The notes: generated from the letters alone by a model not told the origin. Positions 25,493 through 34,274 are shown, numbered from the stretch's first letter. The stretch is 42,096 nt of DNA from Janthinobacterium sp. (GCA_003133225.1 PKWL01000154.1:1-42096), one strand, 5' to 3'. Numbers and translations: made by a program.

Positions 25493-25562
25493 TTTTCGGC
25501 GTATAGGAGCCATTTCATTGTCTGCGTAATGGTGCCACCAGATTTCCGGCGTAATGGCGCCA
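25493..25562. repeat. Solo IS21-family-type end with three subterminal repeats
   Basis: Three direct repeats of about 21 bp, at 25493-25513, 25518-25538 and 25542-25562, share the pattern T-CNGCGTAATGGNGCCAC (first copy reads GCGTATAGGAGCCAT). Multiple subterminal repeats of this type are the hallmark of IS21-family ends, where the transposase binds. No istA or istB gene is nearby, so only one end is left. Confidence 0.65.
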
Positions 25563-25896
25563 CTTTGCCCGCCCTGAGCATTTTCAGCAGTCATCGTCCG
25601 ACTCCTTCGCTTGGGCCAAATCACCAATTTCAGCGGGGACAAGGGAAGCACCATAGCCGAGGATGTCGACGAAGGTGACGACAGAACGCTCGAAGGTCAC
25701 CGGTTTATCCTGTTGCGAAAGCGGGTCCGGGTCCGCGGCAAGCCGGATCAGCCGCAGTCCTCCCCGAGGATGCCTTCGGCGGCGTCGCGGTCGACGATAC
25801 GCACTCGGACACCCGCCGCGCTCCCGCCCGACAGGTCGAGAGGCGACAAGCGTGCCTTCGCGTCGGTCCGGTCGCACCAGTCACCACCGGCACCTG
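25563..25896. other. Region with a possible degenerate flavoprotein remnant
   Basis: No intact gene. On the minus strand, just past the methyltransferase stop, fragments in different frames read VPVVTGATGPT and GVRVRIVDRDAAEG, then a stop. These resemble the FAD-binding start of aromatic-ring monooxygenases (VTGAGPTG, then VRIVDR). At least one frame change is needed, so if the reading is right the gene is long dead. The rest of the stretch shows nothing. Confidence 0.3.
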
Positions 25897-26529
25897 TCAG
25901 GGCTTCACGAAGCGATAGGCGAAGCGATCGGTCTCGCCCTTGATCGAGGGATCGAACACCTTGACCGAGTGCGGATCGTCCTTGTTCGCGAGCATGGTGC
26001 TTTCCGCGTCCAGTACGAAGCCGGCCGCCTCCACCTCCTCGCGAACGGATGCAGGCTCAATCCGATGCAGCGACTGGGCGTCGTTCGTGCCCGCCCCGAC
26101 GGCGGCGGCGTGGTCTACGATGACGTAGAACCCACCGGGCTTTAGCCGCTCGTAGACAGCTCGATTGAAGTGGGCCGCCGTTGCGCCCCTGGCCTGGATC
26201 AGCGCGGTGTGGAGATCGTGGTAGAACAGGTGCAGCCATAGGACATCAGCAAGTTGGGTGGCCTCCTGCATCGCTACGAGGTCCGCCGAGACGACTTCAA
26301 CGTTCTCTCGGCCCGGCTCCTTCGCGAGCGTCCGCATGCGGCCGACCGAATCGTTTTTCACGTGGGCGATCTCGGCCGGCACGAAGCTGTAGACCCGTCC
26401 TTCGGGTCCCACGATGTCGGAGAAGAGACGGGTCCAGTCGCCGTCGCCTGGATAAACGTCGATGACGGTGGAGCCCGCATCGACTCGTGCGAATCGGATC
26501 AACTCGGATAGCTTGGATTGGTCGTACAT
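25897..26529 (-). CDS. SAM-dependent methyltransferase
   Basis: 210 residues from ATG 26529, which has AAAGGAGATCCCG in front; the frame is open further upstream but that part is not conserved. The SAM-binding loop is VIDVYPGDGDWTRLFSDIVG (about 19-38), followed by VVSADLVAMQEAT, LADVLWLHLFYHDLH and the strand ERLKPGGFYVIVDHAAAVG. This corresponds to the predicted methyltransferases of the COG4798 type, substrate unknown. It is on the opposite strand to the preceding cluster. GC is high, like its neighbours. It may be a separately acquired gene. Confidence 0.85.
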   Translation of the reverse strand: MYDQSKLSELIRFARVDAGSTVIDVYPGDGDWTRLFSDIVGPEGRVYSFVPAEIAHVKNDSVGRMRTLAKEPGRENVEVVSADLVAMQEATQLADVLWLHLFYHDLHTALIQARGATAAHFNRAVYERLKPGGFYVIVDHAAAVGAGTNDAQSLHRIEPASVREEVEAAGFVLDAESTMLANKDDPHSVKVFDPSIKGETDRFAYRFVKP

Positions 26530-26650
26530 CGGGATCTCCTTTACGGTTGGGCATTCGACGAGCGCGCGGCGTTTGGGGGGCAATCTGCGGCTTATCCACC
26601 GTCCACCCCGATCCGATCCAGGCCGCGTGACTGGAATGACTGAGGCGGTC

Positions 26651-26689
26651 GATGACGCCCCGCCCGGCTCGGCCGGACGGGGCGTCATC
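26651..26689. terminator. GC-rich hairpin, possible terminator
   Basis: A 12-bp perfect stem GATGACGCCCCG/CGGGGCGTCATC encloses an inner CCGGC-TC-GGCCG type helix. It begins a few bases past the stop of the SDR remnant on the minus strand. No T-run follows on either side; hairpins of this kind are common terminators in very GC-rich genomes. Confidence 0.55.
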
Positions 26690-26695
26690 GCTTAT

Positions 26696-26876
26696 TCAGA
26701 CGGCCGAGAGACCGCCGTCGAACGGCCAGGTCGCCCCGGTTCACGAAGCTCGAGTCGCCGAGGCGAGGAACACCGCCGCCGCGATCTCCTCGGGCCGGAC
26801 CATCTGCCCAGCTGTTGAAGGTGCGAGCGGAGCGAAAAATCTGATCAAGCAACTGGTCGTTTAAAGCGGAAGTCAT
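26696..26876 (-). pseudogene. Chimera of a RutE-like nitroreductase start and an SDR C-terminus
   Basis: The minus-strand frame from ATG 26876 reads MTSALNDQLLDQIFRSARTF and NSWADG, the start of RutE-like nitroreductase/malonic semialdehyde reductase proteins. At about 26812 the homology ends and that of a short-chain dehydrogenase C-terminus begins in another frame: MVRPEEIAAAVFLAS, then after a further shift WPFDGGLSAV and a stop at 26696. Two unrelated gene pieces have therefore been joined, and both are dead. Confidence 0.7.
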
Positions 26877-26940
26877 AGATAGACCCCCATTCAGATCAAA
26901 GGATATTAGGCGGGATAACATCATGATATGCCATCACAAT

Positions 26941-27546
26941 TCATTCGTCGAATTTGACCAGGTCCTTAAAGATCAGTTGACCCCAGCTATTTCCGCGCGC
27001 CTGCACAAGCAGTCCACCTTCCGAAAGCCCGCCAAGTTTGATCGGCGCGAAACCAAGTTTTTCCGCAAGCGCACCAATCTCCGCTGCTGCGCCGTCATCG
27101 TCGCTCGCCAGGAAAACGACTCTCCTGCCACCATGTACGGACGGATCTTGGTCAAGGACGGCAGCGACCAAATGGTTGAAGCCCTTAACCAGTCTTCCAC
27201 CAGTGAAGGCCTGCGCGACGACCTTGGCAGAAGAAGGCTGTCCTCCCAGTTCCTCAGGGGACACGCCGTAGGCGTTGGTCACATCGATGATGGTCTTTCC
27301 CTTCCAGGTCGGCAGCGCCTTCGCGACATCCTTGTACGACTCGAAACGAACAGCCAAAAAGACAATGTTCGCCTTGACGGCTTCCGCCAGTGTTTTGGGA
27401 ATAATCTCGGGTCCGATCGCGGCAGCATCGGAAGCAAAACTTTCCGGGTCGCGAGTGGTTGCAACGGATACTTCGATGCCGCTTCGGGCAAACGCCTTGG
27501 CAAGAGCCTGACCGAGCTTGCCGAAGCCAATAATTGCGTAGCTCAT
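26941..27546 (-). CDS. NADPH-dependent F420-reductase-fold oxidoreductase (paralogue 3)
   Basis: 201 residues: MSYAIIGFGKLGQALAKAFA with the Rossmann GxGxxG, ATTRDPESF at the cofactor-selecting turn, NIVFLAVRFESYKDVA, IIDVTNAYGVSPEELGG, LVKGFNHLVAAVLDQDP and FLASDDDGAAAEIGALAEKL. It is a distant relative of the two plus-strand copies, sharing fold and motifs but little direct identity. The ATG at 27546 has AAGGAGAATAT in front. It is downstream of the SDR gene at 27626 on the same strand, 79 bp apart, so both are probably co-transcribed and controlled by the HxlR gene at 28473. Confidence 0.88.
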   Translation of the reverse strand: MSYAIIGFGKLGQALAKAFARSGIEVSVATTRDPESFASDAAAIGPEIIPKTLAEAVKANIVFLAVRFESYKDVAKALPTWKGKTIIDVTNAYGVSPEELGGQPSSAKVVAQAFTGGRLVKGFNHLVAAVLDQDPSVHGGRRVVFLASDDDGAAAEIGALAEKLGFAPIKLGGLSEGGLLVQARGNSWGQLIFKDLVKFDE

Positions 27547-27625
27547 ATATTCTCCTTTGGTTTCTTTGGTCTACCACGCTCTACGGGCTCCGAATATTGA
27601 ATGGAGCGCCACAGGGCGTAGCGCG

Positions 27626-28360
27626 TCAGAGTTGCGCTAAGCCGCCGTCGACGGCAACCTCGCTGGCGGTCATGAAGCTGCTGTCCGACGACGCGAGAAA
27701 GGCGGCCACGGCCCCGATCTCCGCCGGATCGGCCATGCGCTTGAGCGGATTGAGCGAGGCGAAGAACTTCATGCCCTCCTCGCCCAGCGCTGCCTTCGCG
27801 AGATCGGTCGCCGTCCCCCCTGGCGACAGCACGTTTACCCGGATACCGGTGCCCTTCAGGTCCTCCGCCCAAGTCCGCGCGAGGTTGCGCACTGCCGCCT
27901 TGCTCGCGCTGTAGGCGCTCATTGCAGGGGCACCCGTGGTGCCGGCGCTCGATCCGGTCAGGATGATCGAACCGCCCTCGCCCATCAGCGGCAGCGCCTT
28001 CTGGACCGTGAAGATCGTACCCTTCACATTGGTGTCGAAGGTTTCGTCAATGTGCTTGGCGGTGATCTTGCCGAGCGCAAGCTGGGTTCCCACCCCGGCA
28101 TTGGCGAAGACGATGTCGAGGGTTCCGCGCTCGGCCTTCACCGCCGCGTAGAGTCGGTCGAGGTCGGCCTCATCGGAGACCGAGCCCTTCACCGCGCGGG
28201 CATTAGGCCCGAGCTCGGCCACAGCGGCGTCGAGCGATTCCTGCCGGCGGCCGAAGATGAAGACGAAGGCGCCCTCCTCGATGAAGCGTTTTGCTGCGGC
28301 GCGGCCGATGCCGGTAGCGCCACCGGTGATCACGGCGGTCTTTCCATTTAGTCTGTTCAT
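27626..28360 (-). CDS. Classical short-chain dehydrogenase/reductase
   Basis: 244 residues. Cofactor motif TGGATGIG (12-19), RRQES following strand 2, NAG motif FANAGVG, catalytic Ser in TGSSAGTTGAPAM and the Y-x3-K motif SAYSASKAAV, then SPGGTATD and the C-terminal SSFMTASEVAVDGGLAQL. It is therefore a complete classical SDR oxidising or reducing a carbonyl/alcohol with NAD(P)(H); the substrate is not evident. ATG 28360 is preferred to 28369 because AAGGAAGG is correctly spaced for it. It is divergent from an HxlR regulator across 112 bp, the common layout for HxlR-controlled oxidoreductases. Confidence 0.93.
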   Translation of the reverse strand: MNRLNGKTAVITGGATGIGRAAAKRFIEEGAFVFIFGRRQESLDAAVAELGPNARAVKGSVSDEADLDRLYAAVKAERGTLDIVFANAGVGTQLALGKITAKHIDETFDTNVKGTIFTVQKALPLMGEGGSIILTGSSAGTTGAPAMSAYSASKAAVRNLARTWAEDLKGTGIRVNVLSPGGTATDLAKAALGEEGMKFFASLNPLKRMADPAEIGAVAAFLASSDSSFMTASEVAVDGGLAQL

Positions 28361-28432
28361 GTCGTGCATCCTTCCTTGGAGTTGTACGGAAGCAGGGAAC
28401 TGCTTCTTGACGACTAGTATGCGGCTCTGATA

Positions 28433-28460
28433 ACCTAAGTTCAAGTATGCACTTTTAGGT
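28433..28460. promoter_or_regulatory. Candidate operator of the second HxlR regulator
   Basis: An inverted repeat ACCTAA-N16-TTAGGT (28433-28438 / 28455-28460) encloses an inner imperfect dyad AAGT-ATGC-ACTT. It lies 13 bp before the HxlR start and about 75 bp before the divergent SDR gene. Regulation of both genes is inferred from position. Confidence 0.55.
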
Positions 28461-28472
28461 AAGTATAAAAAA

Positions 28473-28835
28473 ATGACGACGTCTTCTGAAACCTGCGATA
28501 CCGGCTGCGGTCTCAACGCCACTCTTCGCATCATCTCGGGCAAGTGGAAACCGCTGATCCTGTTTTCCCTGCGCGACGGCCCGAAGCGCTACGGCGAGCT
28601 CAAGCGCTTGATCCAGGGCGTCAGCGACAAGGTGCTGATCCAGCAGTTGAAGGATCTGGACGCCGATCACGTGCTGGCGCGGACCGACTACAAGGAGGTG
28701 CCGCCGCGCGTGGACTACGCGCTGACCCCGCTCGGTCGCAGCTTGGCTGACGCGATCGTCCCCCTGTGCACCTGGGGAACCGAGAACATGGCGGAAATGG
28801 CAAGCATCTTCGCTAAGCGCGACACTTTGCTCTAG
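28473..28835 (+). CDS. HxlR-family transcriptional regulator (second)
   Basis: 120 residues, compact HxlR protein: cysteines near the start (Cys8 and Cys12 in MTTSSETCDTGCGLNATLRI), ISGKWKPLILFSLRDGPKRY, GELKRLIQGVSDKVLIQQL and the wing ADHVLARTDYKEVPPRVDYAL. The VSDKVLIQQLK recognition helix is characteristic. Two N-terminal cysteines would allow thiol-based sensing. It is divergent from the SDR gene and probably represses it. It is not a close copy of the HxlR gene at 21195. Confidence 0.92.
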   Translation: MTTSSETCDTGCGLNATLRIISGKWKPLILFSLRDGPKRYGELKRLIQGVSDKVLIQQLKDLDADHVLARTDYKEVPPRVDYALTPLGRSLADAIVPLCTWGTENMAEMASIFAKRDTLL

Positions 28836-29262
28836 CAGGATGCTGAAGAACCGCTGAGTCGGACAACCTCCGCATTCGTGGGAGGGCGGCAGGTCGAATT
28901 CTTCCGATCAGACTGTCAGGATGCGCGGTTTGGGCGCTCCGGCCCATGTTTTGTGGCAGCGATCTCTTCAGGCATCCCTAGACGCACGACGCCATGCTAA
29001 GTAGATCCGTTTACACGACCTGCGCCAGTTCTAAAAAACATCCGTTGGACTCACGTTCGCCAGCACGATTATCGTGGCCAACCGCTCAAGCAACGTCGAC
29101 CAGGAGACACTTCGGCTGGTCGGCGAGGGAGTGGCGAGACCTGTTCGGCAAAAGCAGCTTGTAGGCGAAGCGCCGAATCTTAGTGAGCTCTTCTTAAGGC
29201 CGTCTTATTGCTTTGTAACTACCTGCGTCCACCCCGAGGCGAGCTTGCCGATAGGAGCCATC
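28836..29262. other. Intergenic stretch before the group II introns
   Basis: About 430 bp with no gene that can be supported. It forms the 3' exon side of the first intron. A short plus-strand frame (29074-29271) is not protein-like, and no second intron fragment is seen. Confidence 0.4.
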
Positions 29263-29303
29263 GCCGGGTAGCCAGACGCGGTTGCCCGCGCCCAGCCCCC
29301 TCA

Positions 29304-29337
29304 GAACCGTGCTTACGAGTTTCCCAGTACACGGCTC
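29304..29337 (-). ncRNA. Group II intron domain V (intron 1)
   Basis: The 34-nt catalytic hairpin begins GAGCCGTGTACTGGGAAAC and ends GCACGGTTC on the minus strand. The AGC triad, the GAAA-type loop and the closing CGGTTC are all present. Domain VI follows directly. Its integrity suggests the ribozyme core could still be active. Confidence 0.9.
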
Positions 29338-30922
29338 AAGCCTCTACGAAGGCATCTTTACGACACCCGGTTATACAACATATTTCGGCATACTAATGAT
29401 TTCTAGGGCAACTATGATGGTGCATGTAAAGATTGCTTGCAGCATCCGACCCGCCATCCGCCTTTTTCACGAAGTAGTGAATATCCCACGGCGTGAGCCT
29501 TGTGATAGGCTGCTGACAGGTAGGGCACATGCAATCTTGCCTCAGCCAGACACGGTAAAGCTTCGAGCGACCTCTTGATGAGTTCAGCATTTTCTTGCCC
29601 CATCGGGACTCGAAATACTGATTCCATTGTGGGTCGTGCGGGTTGGCGTCCGCTTTAATCTTGACATGCCGTTGTATCGGCGTGTCCGCTTCTAGAAGCA
29701 AGTTGAACTCTCTTAACGTCCCATCTTCTTTTTTTTCTGTGGCGGCAAATACCCAGTTCCGGGTGCCACTGGATTTGAAATACCGTTCCTTAACCCAACG
29801 CGCACCTTTCTCTGGATGCCTTCTTACCGCCCATTGCCATAGCATTGACCAGACATTTGTATCAATCCAAGCAAAGGTTTTCTTGGCGACTACATGGCGG
29901 TGATAGTTCGCCCACCCCCGTAAAACAGGATTGAGCAGCTTTATCAAATTTGCCTGTTTAGCCGTCTTGTTGCCATTGATGACTTCCCTGACTTTGTCAA
30001 GATGCGCTTTGACGTTCGCTTTCGACGGCCTCATCAACAGCTTGCCGTTGTACTTGCGCAGGTTCCAACCAAGGAAATCGAATCCTTCACTGATGTGCGT
30101 TATTTTGGTTTTCTCAGGCGACAGGACTAGCCCACGTTCCGCCAGAAATTTGACCACTACAGGCTTGACTTCATGTTCCAGCCATTCTTTCGAGTTTCCG
30201 GTAATAATGAAGTCATCTGCGTAACGCACCATGTTCATTTTCCGACCTATTTGCTTCGCCTGCGGGAATTTCTCCACAAGCCTCGCTTCGAGGCCATCCA
30301 GCGTCATGTTAGCCGCCACCGGCGAGATGATGCCGCCTTGCGGTGTACCGGCATCGGTGAGGAAGAGCTCGTTTTGATACACATATCCCGCCTTGAGCCA
30401 TTTCTTTAGGACCGCCTTATCCGTGGGGATATTGGCAATCATCCAGTCGTGGCTGATATTGTCGAAACAACCTTGGATGTCGGCCTCCAGCACCCATTCC
30501 GCATTAGCCTTTTTTGCGAGAGAATTGAAGCATTGCGCTCCCGCATCTGCGGTTGAGCGTTCCGGCCTGAACCCATAAGAGTTCGGGTCGGCGGTGGTTT
30601 CCGCGATAGGTTCCAATGCCAGCAAATGCAATGCCTGCATCGCCCTGCACTTCATCACGGGTATGCCGAGCGGCCTTGTCTTGCCGTTTTTCTTTGGAAT
30701 TAATACTCTCCGCAGCGGAAGAGTCGAGTATCCTCGTCTCTTCAACGACGCAATCGCGTTGATCTTTGCCCCCGGAGTTTTCCATGTAACCTTGTCCACA
30801 CCGGGGGTATTCTTGCCTTTATTTTGGGTCACCCGCTTGACGGCTAATGCTTTGCCGCTGAACGAGTGGGTCAGCAACCATTGCAAGGCTTTCGCCTTGT
30901 TGTGTTTACCGGCCTGTGCGGC

Positions 30923-31011
30923 CTTCACTAATGTGGAGTATTCGGTGATGTTAAGTAGCGGCGGCCGCTATAGATGTGGCAGCGCTCCTCGGATGCCGGA
31001 CTCCACATAAT
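30923..31011 (+). repeat. RIT left terminal inverted repeat
   Basis: 89 bp, two mismatches with the right copy. It contains an outer arm ATGTGGAGT (30931-30939), a central perfect 15-bp palindrome (30956-30970, TAGCGGC-G-GCCGCTA) and an inner arm ACTCCACAT (31000-31008). Opposed arms around a centre resemble recombinase-binding sites. The promoter for the first gene must lie here or in the next 50 bp. Confidence 0.9.
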
Positions 31012-31063
31012 ATTGTTGTCGGGCGTAAGGTGGTATCTCCTCGATCCTTTTGTGGAGGCCATC

Positions 31064-32281
31064 ATGTTCTTAACTCTCTTCCCGATTTCCCATCGACGCT
31101 ATTCGGACTCTCCGGCTGTCCATTGGCTGCAGGGCTTTGCCGTATGGCTGGTGGCGAGAGGCTATTCCCGCAAGGCCCTCCGGGGCCATGTACAGCGACT
31201 TCGCCAGGCGCTCGAGCGCGCCGGTACGGTCGCATCTGATGAGCGGTGGACGTCCGAGCAGCTTACCCGTCTATTTGAATTTCCAACGCATGCGCATTAT
31301 CCTGCTACGGAACACAATTTCCGCCGTTATCTCATGGAGAACGGGCGCTTGATATGCGAACCGGAATTTGGCCGATTTACCTCCTTGCTGGCCGCCTATC
31401 GGATATACCTACTCGAGCTGTGCGGACTGGTCCCCCAAACAGCCAAACATCACCTCGATACCGTCTACACCTTTCTTTGCCAGAGCCTTGCCGCAACGCA
31501 GATGCTGAACGCGTTGTCGAACCAGGCCGTCGAAGCATTTATCGTCGCCACCGGGCAAAGACTGAAGCGCCAGACACTCAAACAGACCATCGGTCACTTG
31601 CGGATGTTCTTGCGGTATTGTTATAACCATGGCGATATTCCGACGCGTCTCGATTCAATCGATTCACCACGGATCTATGCCGGCGAACGCCCGCCAAGGG
31701 CGCTTGCATGGGACTTGGCCATCGGCCTGCTTGCTTCGATTGACATAAGCGACCCGGGTGGCGTGCGTGACCATGCGATGCTCTATCTGATCGCCTATTT
31801 CGGCTTACGCCCGTCGGAAGTCGCGCTGCTAAAGCTCGATTCGATCGACTGGCGTTCCCGCACACTGCGCGTCGAGCAATCCAAGACGCGTTCGAGTCTG
31901 GTGCTGCCGCTGCCTGAGGAAGCAATTCAGGTGCTTAAGCGCTATGTCCGCGACGGCCGCCCAGACAGCACGCACGAGGCACTGTTCCTGCATCAGCGCG
32001 CACCGGCGGGCGCGTTGACAAGCGCGGCCATCCGTTCTGTTTACCGGAAGCGGGCACGGCAAAGCGGATTGCCCCTGGACGGCAGCTCCCCGTATAGTTT
32101 GCGGCATGGATTTGCCATGCGCTTGCTTGGCCGCGGCGTCGGTATCAAGACGATTGGCGACCTGATGGGGCATCGTGCGCTGGAGAGTACCTGCGTCTAT
32201 TTGCGGTTGCAGATCGACGCGCTGCGCGAAGTCGGCTTGCCCTTGCCGGTCTCGACTGCTGCAACAAGGGGGGCATCATGA
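31064..32281 (+). CDS. RIT tyrosine recombinase A
   Basis: 405 residues; the ATG at 31064 has GTGGAGGCC in front, whereas the frame's earlier ATG at 30974 lies in the terminal repeat. An N-terminal SAM-like DNA-binding part (WLVARGYSRKALRGHVQRL) is followed by the catalytic domain: Arg249 in GLRPSEVALL, Lys in EQSKTRSSLVLPL, YSLRHGFAM with Arg347, MGHRALE with His370 and nucleophile Tyr379 in CVYLRL. The first residue of the usual HxxR box is Tyr344 rather than His. It begins the three-gene operon and overlaps gene B by four bases (ATGA). The three proteins probably act together in moving the element. Confidence 0.93.
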   Translation: MFLTLFPISHRRYSDSPAVHWLQGFAVWLVARGYSRKALRGHVQRLRQALERAGTVASDERWTSEQLTRLFEFPTHAHYPATEHNFRRYLMENGRLICEPEFGRFTSLLAAYRIYLLELCGLVPQTAKHHLDTVYTFLCQSLAATQMLNALSNQAVEAFIVATGQRLKRQTLKQTIGHLRMFLRYCYNHGDIPTRLDSIDSPRIYAGERPPRALAWDLAIGLLASIDISDPGGVRDHAMLYLIAYFGLRPSEVALLKLDSIDWRSRTLRVEQSKTRSSLVLPLPEEAIQVLKRYVRDGRPDSTHEALFLHQRAPAGALTSAAIRSVYRKRARQSGLPLDGSSPYSLRHGFAMRLLGRGVGIKTIGDLMGHRALESTCVYLRLQIDALREVGLPLPVSTAATRGAS

Positions 32282-33249
32282 ACACCGATGGCGTCGTGCT
32301 TGGCGCACTCATTGAACAATATCTCGTCAGGCAACATGCGCTTGGTCTCATCTACCGGAACGGGCAATTGGTATTGGTCGATCTGGGCCGATTTCTGTAC
32401 AGGCAGGGCGCCGTCGACCTGGACCAGACCCAGTTCGACGCATGGCGTCTTTCGCTTGCACGACTTTGTACCAATCAGCGCCGCAAACAACAGCAGATCG
32501 TACGCAGATTCTGTCTCTACCGACAACGTACCGAACCGGACTGCTTCATTCCTGATATTCCCCGTCTTCCGCGACTCGTCCCCTGTCGTCAACCCGTCAT
32601 TTTCGGTGAACCGGAAGTGGCGCGCATGCTGCTCGCGACCGAACAACTGGGATCGACGTCGCGCGGCCCGCTGCGGCCGGCCGTTATGCGCCTGGCGGTC
32701 ATCTTGCTCTATACAGCGGGCCTGCGTATCGGAGAATTGTCCCGACTCACGTTGGGCGATGTGGACGCCGGGCACGGGGTATTGCGCATTCGGGAATCGA
32801 AATTTCACAGGTCTCGTCTGATTCCGCTTTCCACCGACGCCCATCTGGCGCTTGAGACCTATCTCAAGGAACGCCTGACCGCGCCGTTTCCCTTGGAACC
32901 AGCTTCGCCACTGCTGTGTAACAAGGCCAAGGGCTTTCGCGGCTACTCGATCGGCGGTTTGCGGGAAGGGATTCAGGCCTTGTATCGCATGGCCGATGTG
33001 CGCGGCAGCGATGGGCGCCGCCCTCGCGTTCATGACATGAGGCACGTTTTCGCACTTCAGGCGCTGGTGCGCTGGTATCGCGAGGGCATCGACGTCCAAT
33101 CGCAGCTTCCCAAACTGGCGCTCTACATGGGACATGTGTCGATCATATCGACAGCGTACTACCTGAAGTGGATGCCGGCACTGGCGGAAGCGGCGAGCCA
33201 GCGTTTCGACGCGCATTTCGGCTATCTCGTTGAAGGAGACGTATCATGA
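32278..33249 (+). CDS. RIT tyrosine recombinase B
   Basis: 323 residues. N-terminal core-binding part (about 1-105), then the catalytic residues Arg150 in AGLRIGELSRL, Lys in ESKFHRSRLIPL, His252 and Arg255 in VHDMRHVFA, His286 in YMGHVSI, and Tyr294/295 in STAYYLKW as nucleophile. The whole set is present. Start and stop overlap its neighbours (ATGA at 32278-32281 and 33246-33249), so the trio is translated as a coupled unit with fixed stoichiometry. Confidence 0.94.
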   Translation: MNTDGVVLGALIEQYLVRQHALGLIYRNGQLVLVDLGRFLYRQGAVDLDQTQFDAWRLSLARLCTNQRRKQQQIVRRFCLYRQRTEPDCFIPDIPRLPRLVPCRQPVIFGEPEVARMLLATEQLGSTSRGPLRPAVMRLAVILLYTAGLRIGELSRLTLGDVDAGHGVLRIRESKFHRSRLIPLSTDAHLALETYLKERLTAPFPLEPASPLLCNKAKGFRGYSIGGLREGIQALYRMADVRGSDGRRPRVHDMRHVFALQALVRWYREGIDVQSQLPKLALYMGHVSIISTAYYLKWMPALAEAASQRFDAHFGYLVEGDVS

Positions 33250-34271
33250 AATCCAATCATTCCTGCGCACTGGGCAAATCCCTGTTTCGCTTCTTCCAGG
33301 AATACCTGCCAACCCTATGCGGCATGAGTCCGCACACCATCCATGGCTATCGCGATGCGATCGTCCTGTTCCTGCGCTTTCTTGCCGAGCATACCGGACG
33401 CCCCATCGAAGACCTCAATTTGAGTGATCTGACCGATGATGCCGTCACCCGATTCCTTACCTCCCTCGAGGAAAAGCGAGGCAATGGCATCGCCACCCGC
33501 AATGCCCGTCTCGCGGCGCTCCACACGCTGGCACGGTCCCTGGTGACCGATTCGCCCGAATATCTGGCCAACTGGCAGCAAATCCTGGCGCTCCCCTTCA
33601 AACATGGCGCAAAGCAAGCACCCATTGAATACCTCGAAGCGAGCGAAGTCAAAGCCGTCCTCCATCAGATTGACCGCTCCACTGCATCCGGCCAGCGCGA
33701 CTACGCGATGTTTGCGCTGATGTTCAATACAGGGGCGCGGGTACAGGAGATTCTTGATCTGCGACGCTGCGATGTCCGCACAGAGCCGCCATGTCAGGTC
33801 AGGCTCAAGGGGAAAGGCGGGAAAATCCGTCTCTGTCCGATCTGGACGCAGACGGCCAAGCTACTGCGGGAGTTCGCGCAGACGTTATCTTCCTGCGACG
33901 GAGAATCGACCTTGTTTCGCAACATCCATGGTGGCAAGCTCACGCGTTTTGGCGTCCGGTATTTGCTTGGCAAGTATGTCACCGCCGCCGGCAAAGACAT
34001 CGACACCTTGCGCTCCAAGCATATTCACCCACATTCCCTTCGACATGGAACCGCGATCGCCCTGTTGAAGGCCGGTGTCGACTTCTCCACCATCAGCCAG
34101 TGGCTCGGGCATAGCACGCTCAATACCACGATGATCTATGCCCGCGCCGATATTGACATCAAACGCCAGGCACTTGCGCAAGTGTTCCCAGACGTCTTGG
34201 CGGCGCCGCCTGCCGCAGGGCACCTTGCGCTGGGCGAAGCCGACATCGTACATTGGCTGCGCCGGTTGTGA
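33246..34271 (+). CDS. RIT tyrosine recombinase C
   Basis: 341 residues and the most XerC-like of the three. SAM-like N-terminal part with SPHTIHGYRDAIVLFLRFLA, then catalytic Arg165 in GARVQEILDL, Lys in LKGKGGKIRLCPI, His263 and Arg266 in HSLRHGTAI, His289 in WLGHSTLNTT and Tyr298 in MIYARADI. All expected catalytic residues are present. The gene ends three bases before the right inverted repeat, so the element carries nothing beyond the recombinases. Confidence 0.95.
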   Translation: MKSNHSCALGKSLFRFFQEYLPTLCGMSPHTIHGYRDAIVLFLRFLAEHTGRPIEDLNLSDLTDDAVTRFLTSLEEKRGNGIATRNARLAALHTLARSLVTDSPEYLANWQQILALPFKHGAKQAPIEYLEASEVKAVLHQIDRSTASGQRDYAMFALMFNTGARVQEILDLRRCDVRTEPPCQVRLKGKGGKIRLCPIWTQTAKLLREFAQTLSSCDGESTLFRNIHGGKLTRFGVRYLLGKYVTAAGKDIDTLRSKHIHPHSLRHGTAIALLKAGVDFSTISQWLGHSTLNTTMIYARADIDIKRQALAQVFPDVLAAPPAAGHLALGEADIVHWLRRL

Positions 34272-34274
34272 ATA

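Noticed and set aside
26923..27600. 225-codon plus-strand frame
   Set aside because: Antisense of the third F420-reductase-like gene, which has a good ribosome binding site and Rossmann motif.
32197..33216. 339-codon minus-strand frame through the RIT genes
   Set aside because: Antisense of recombinase B; all catalytic residues of B are on the plus strand.
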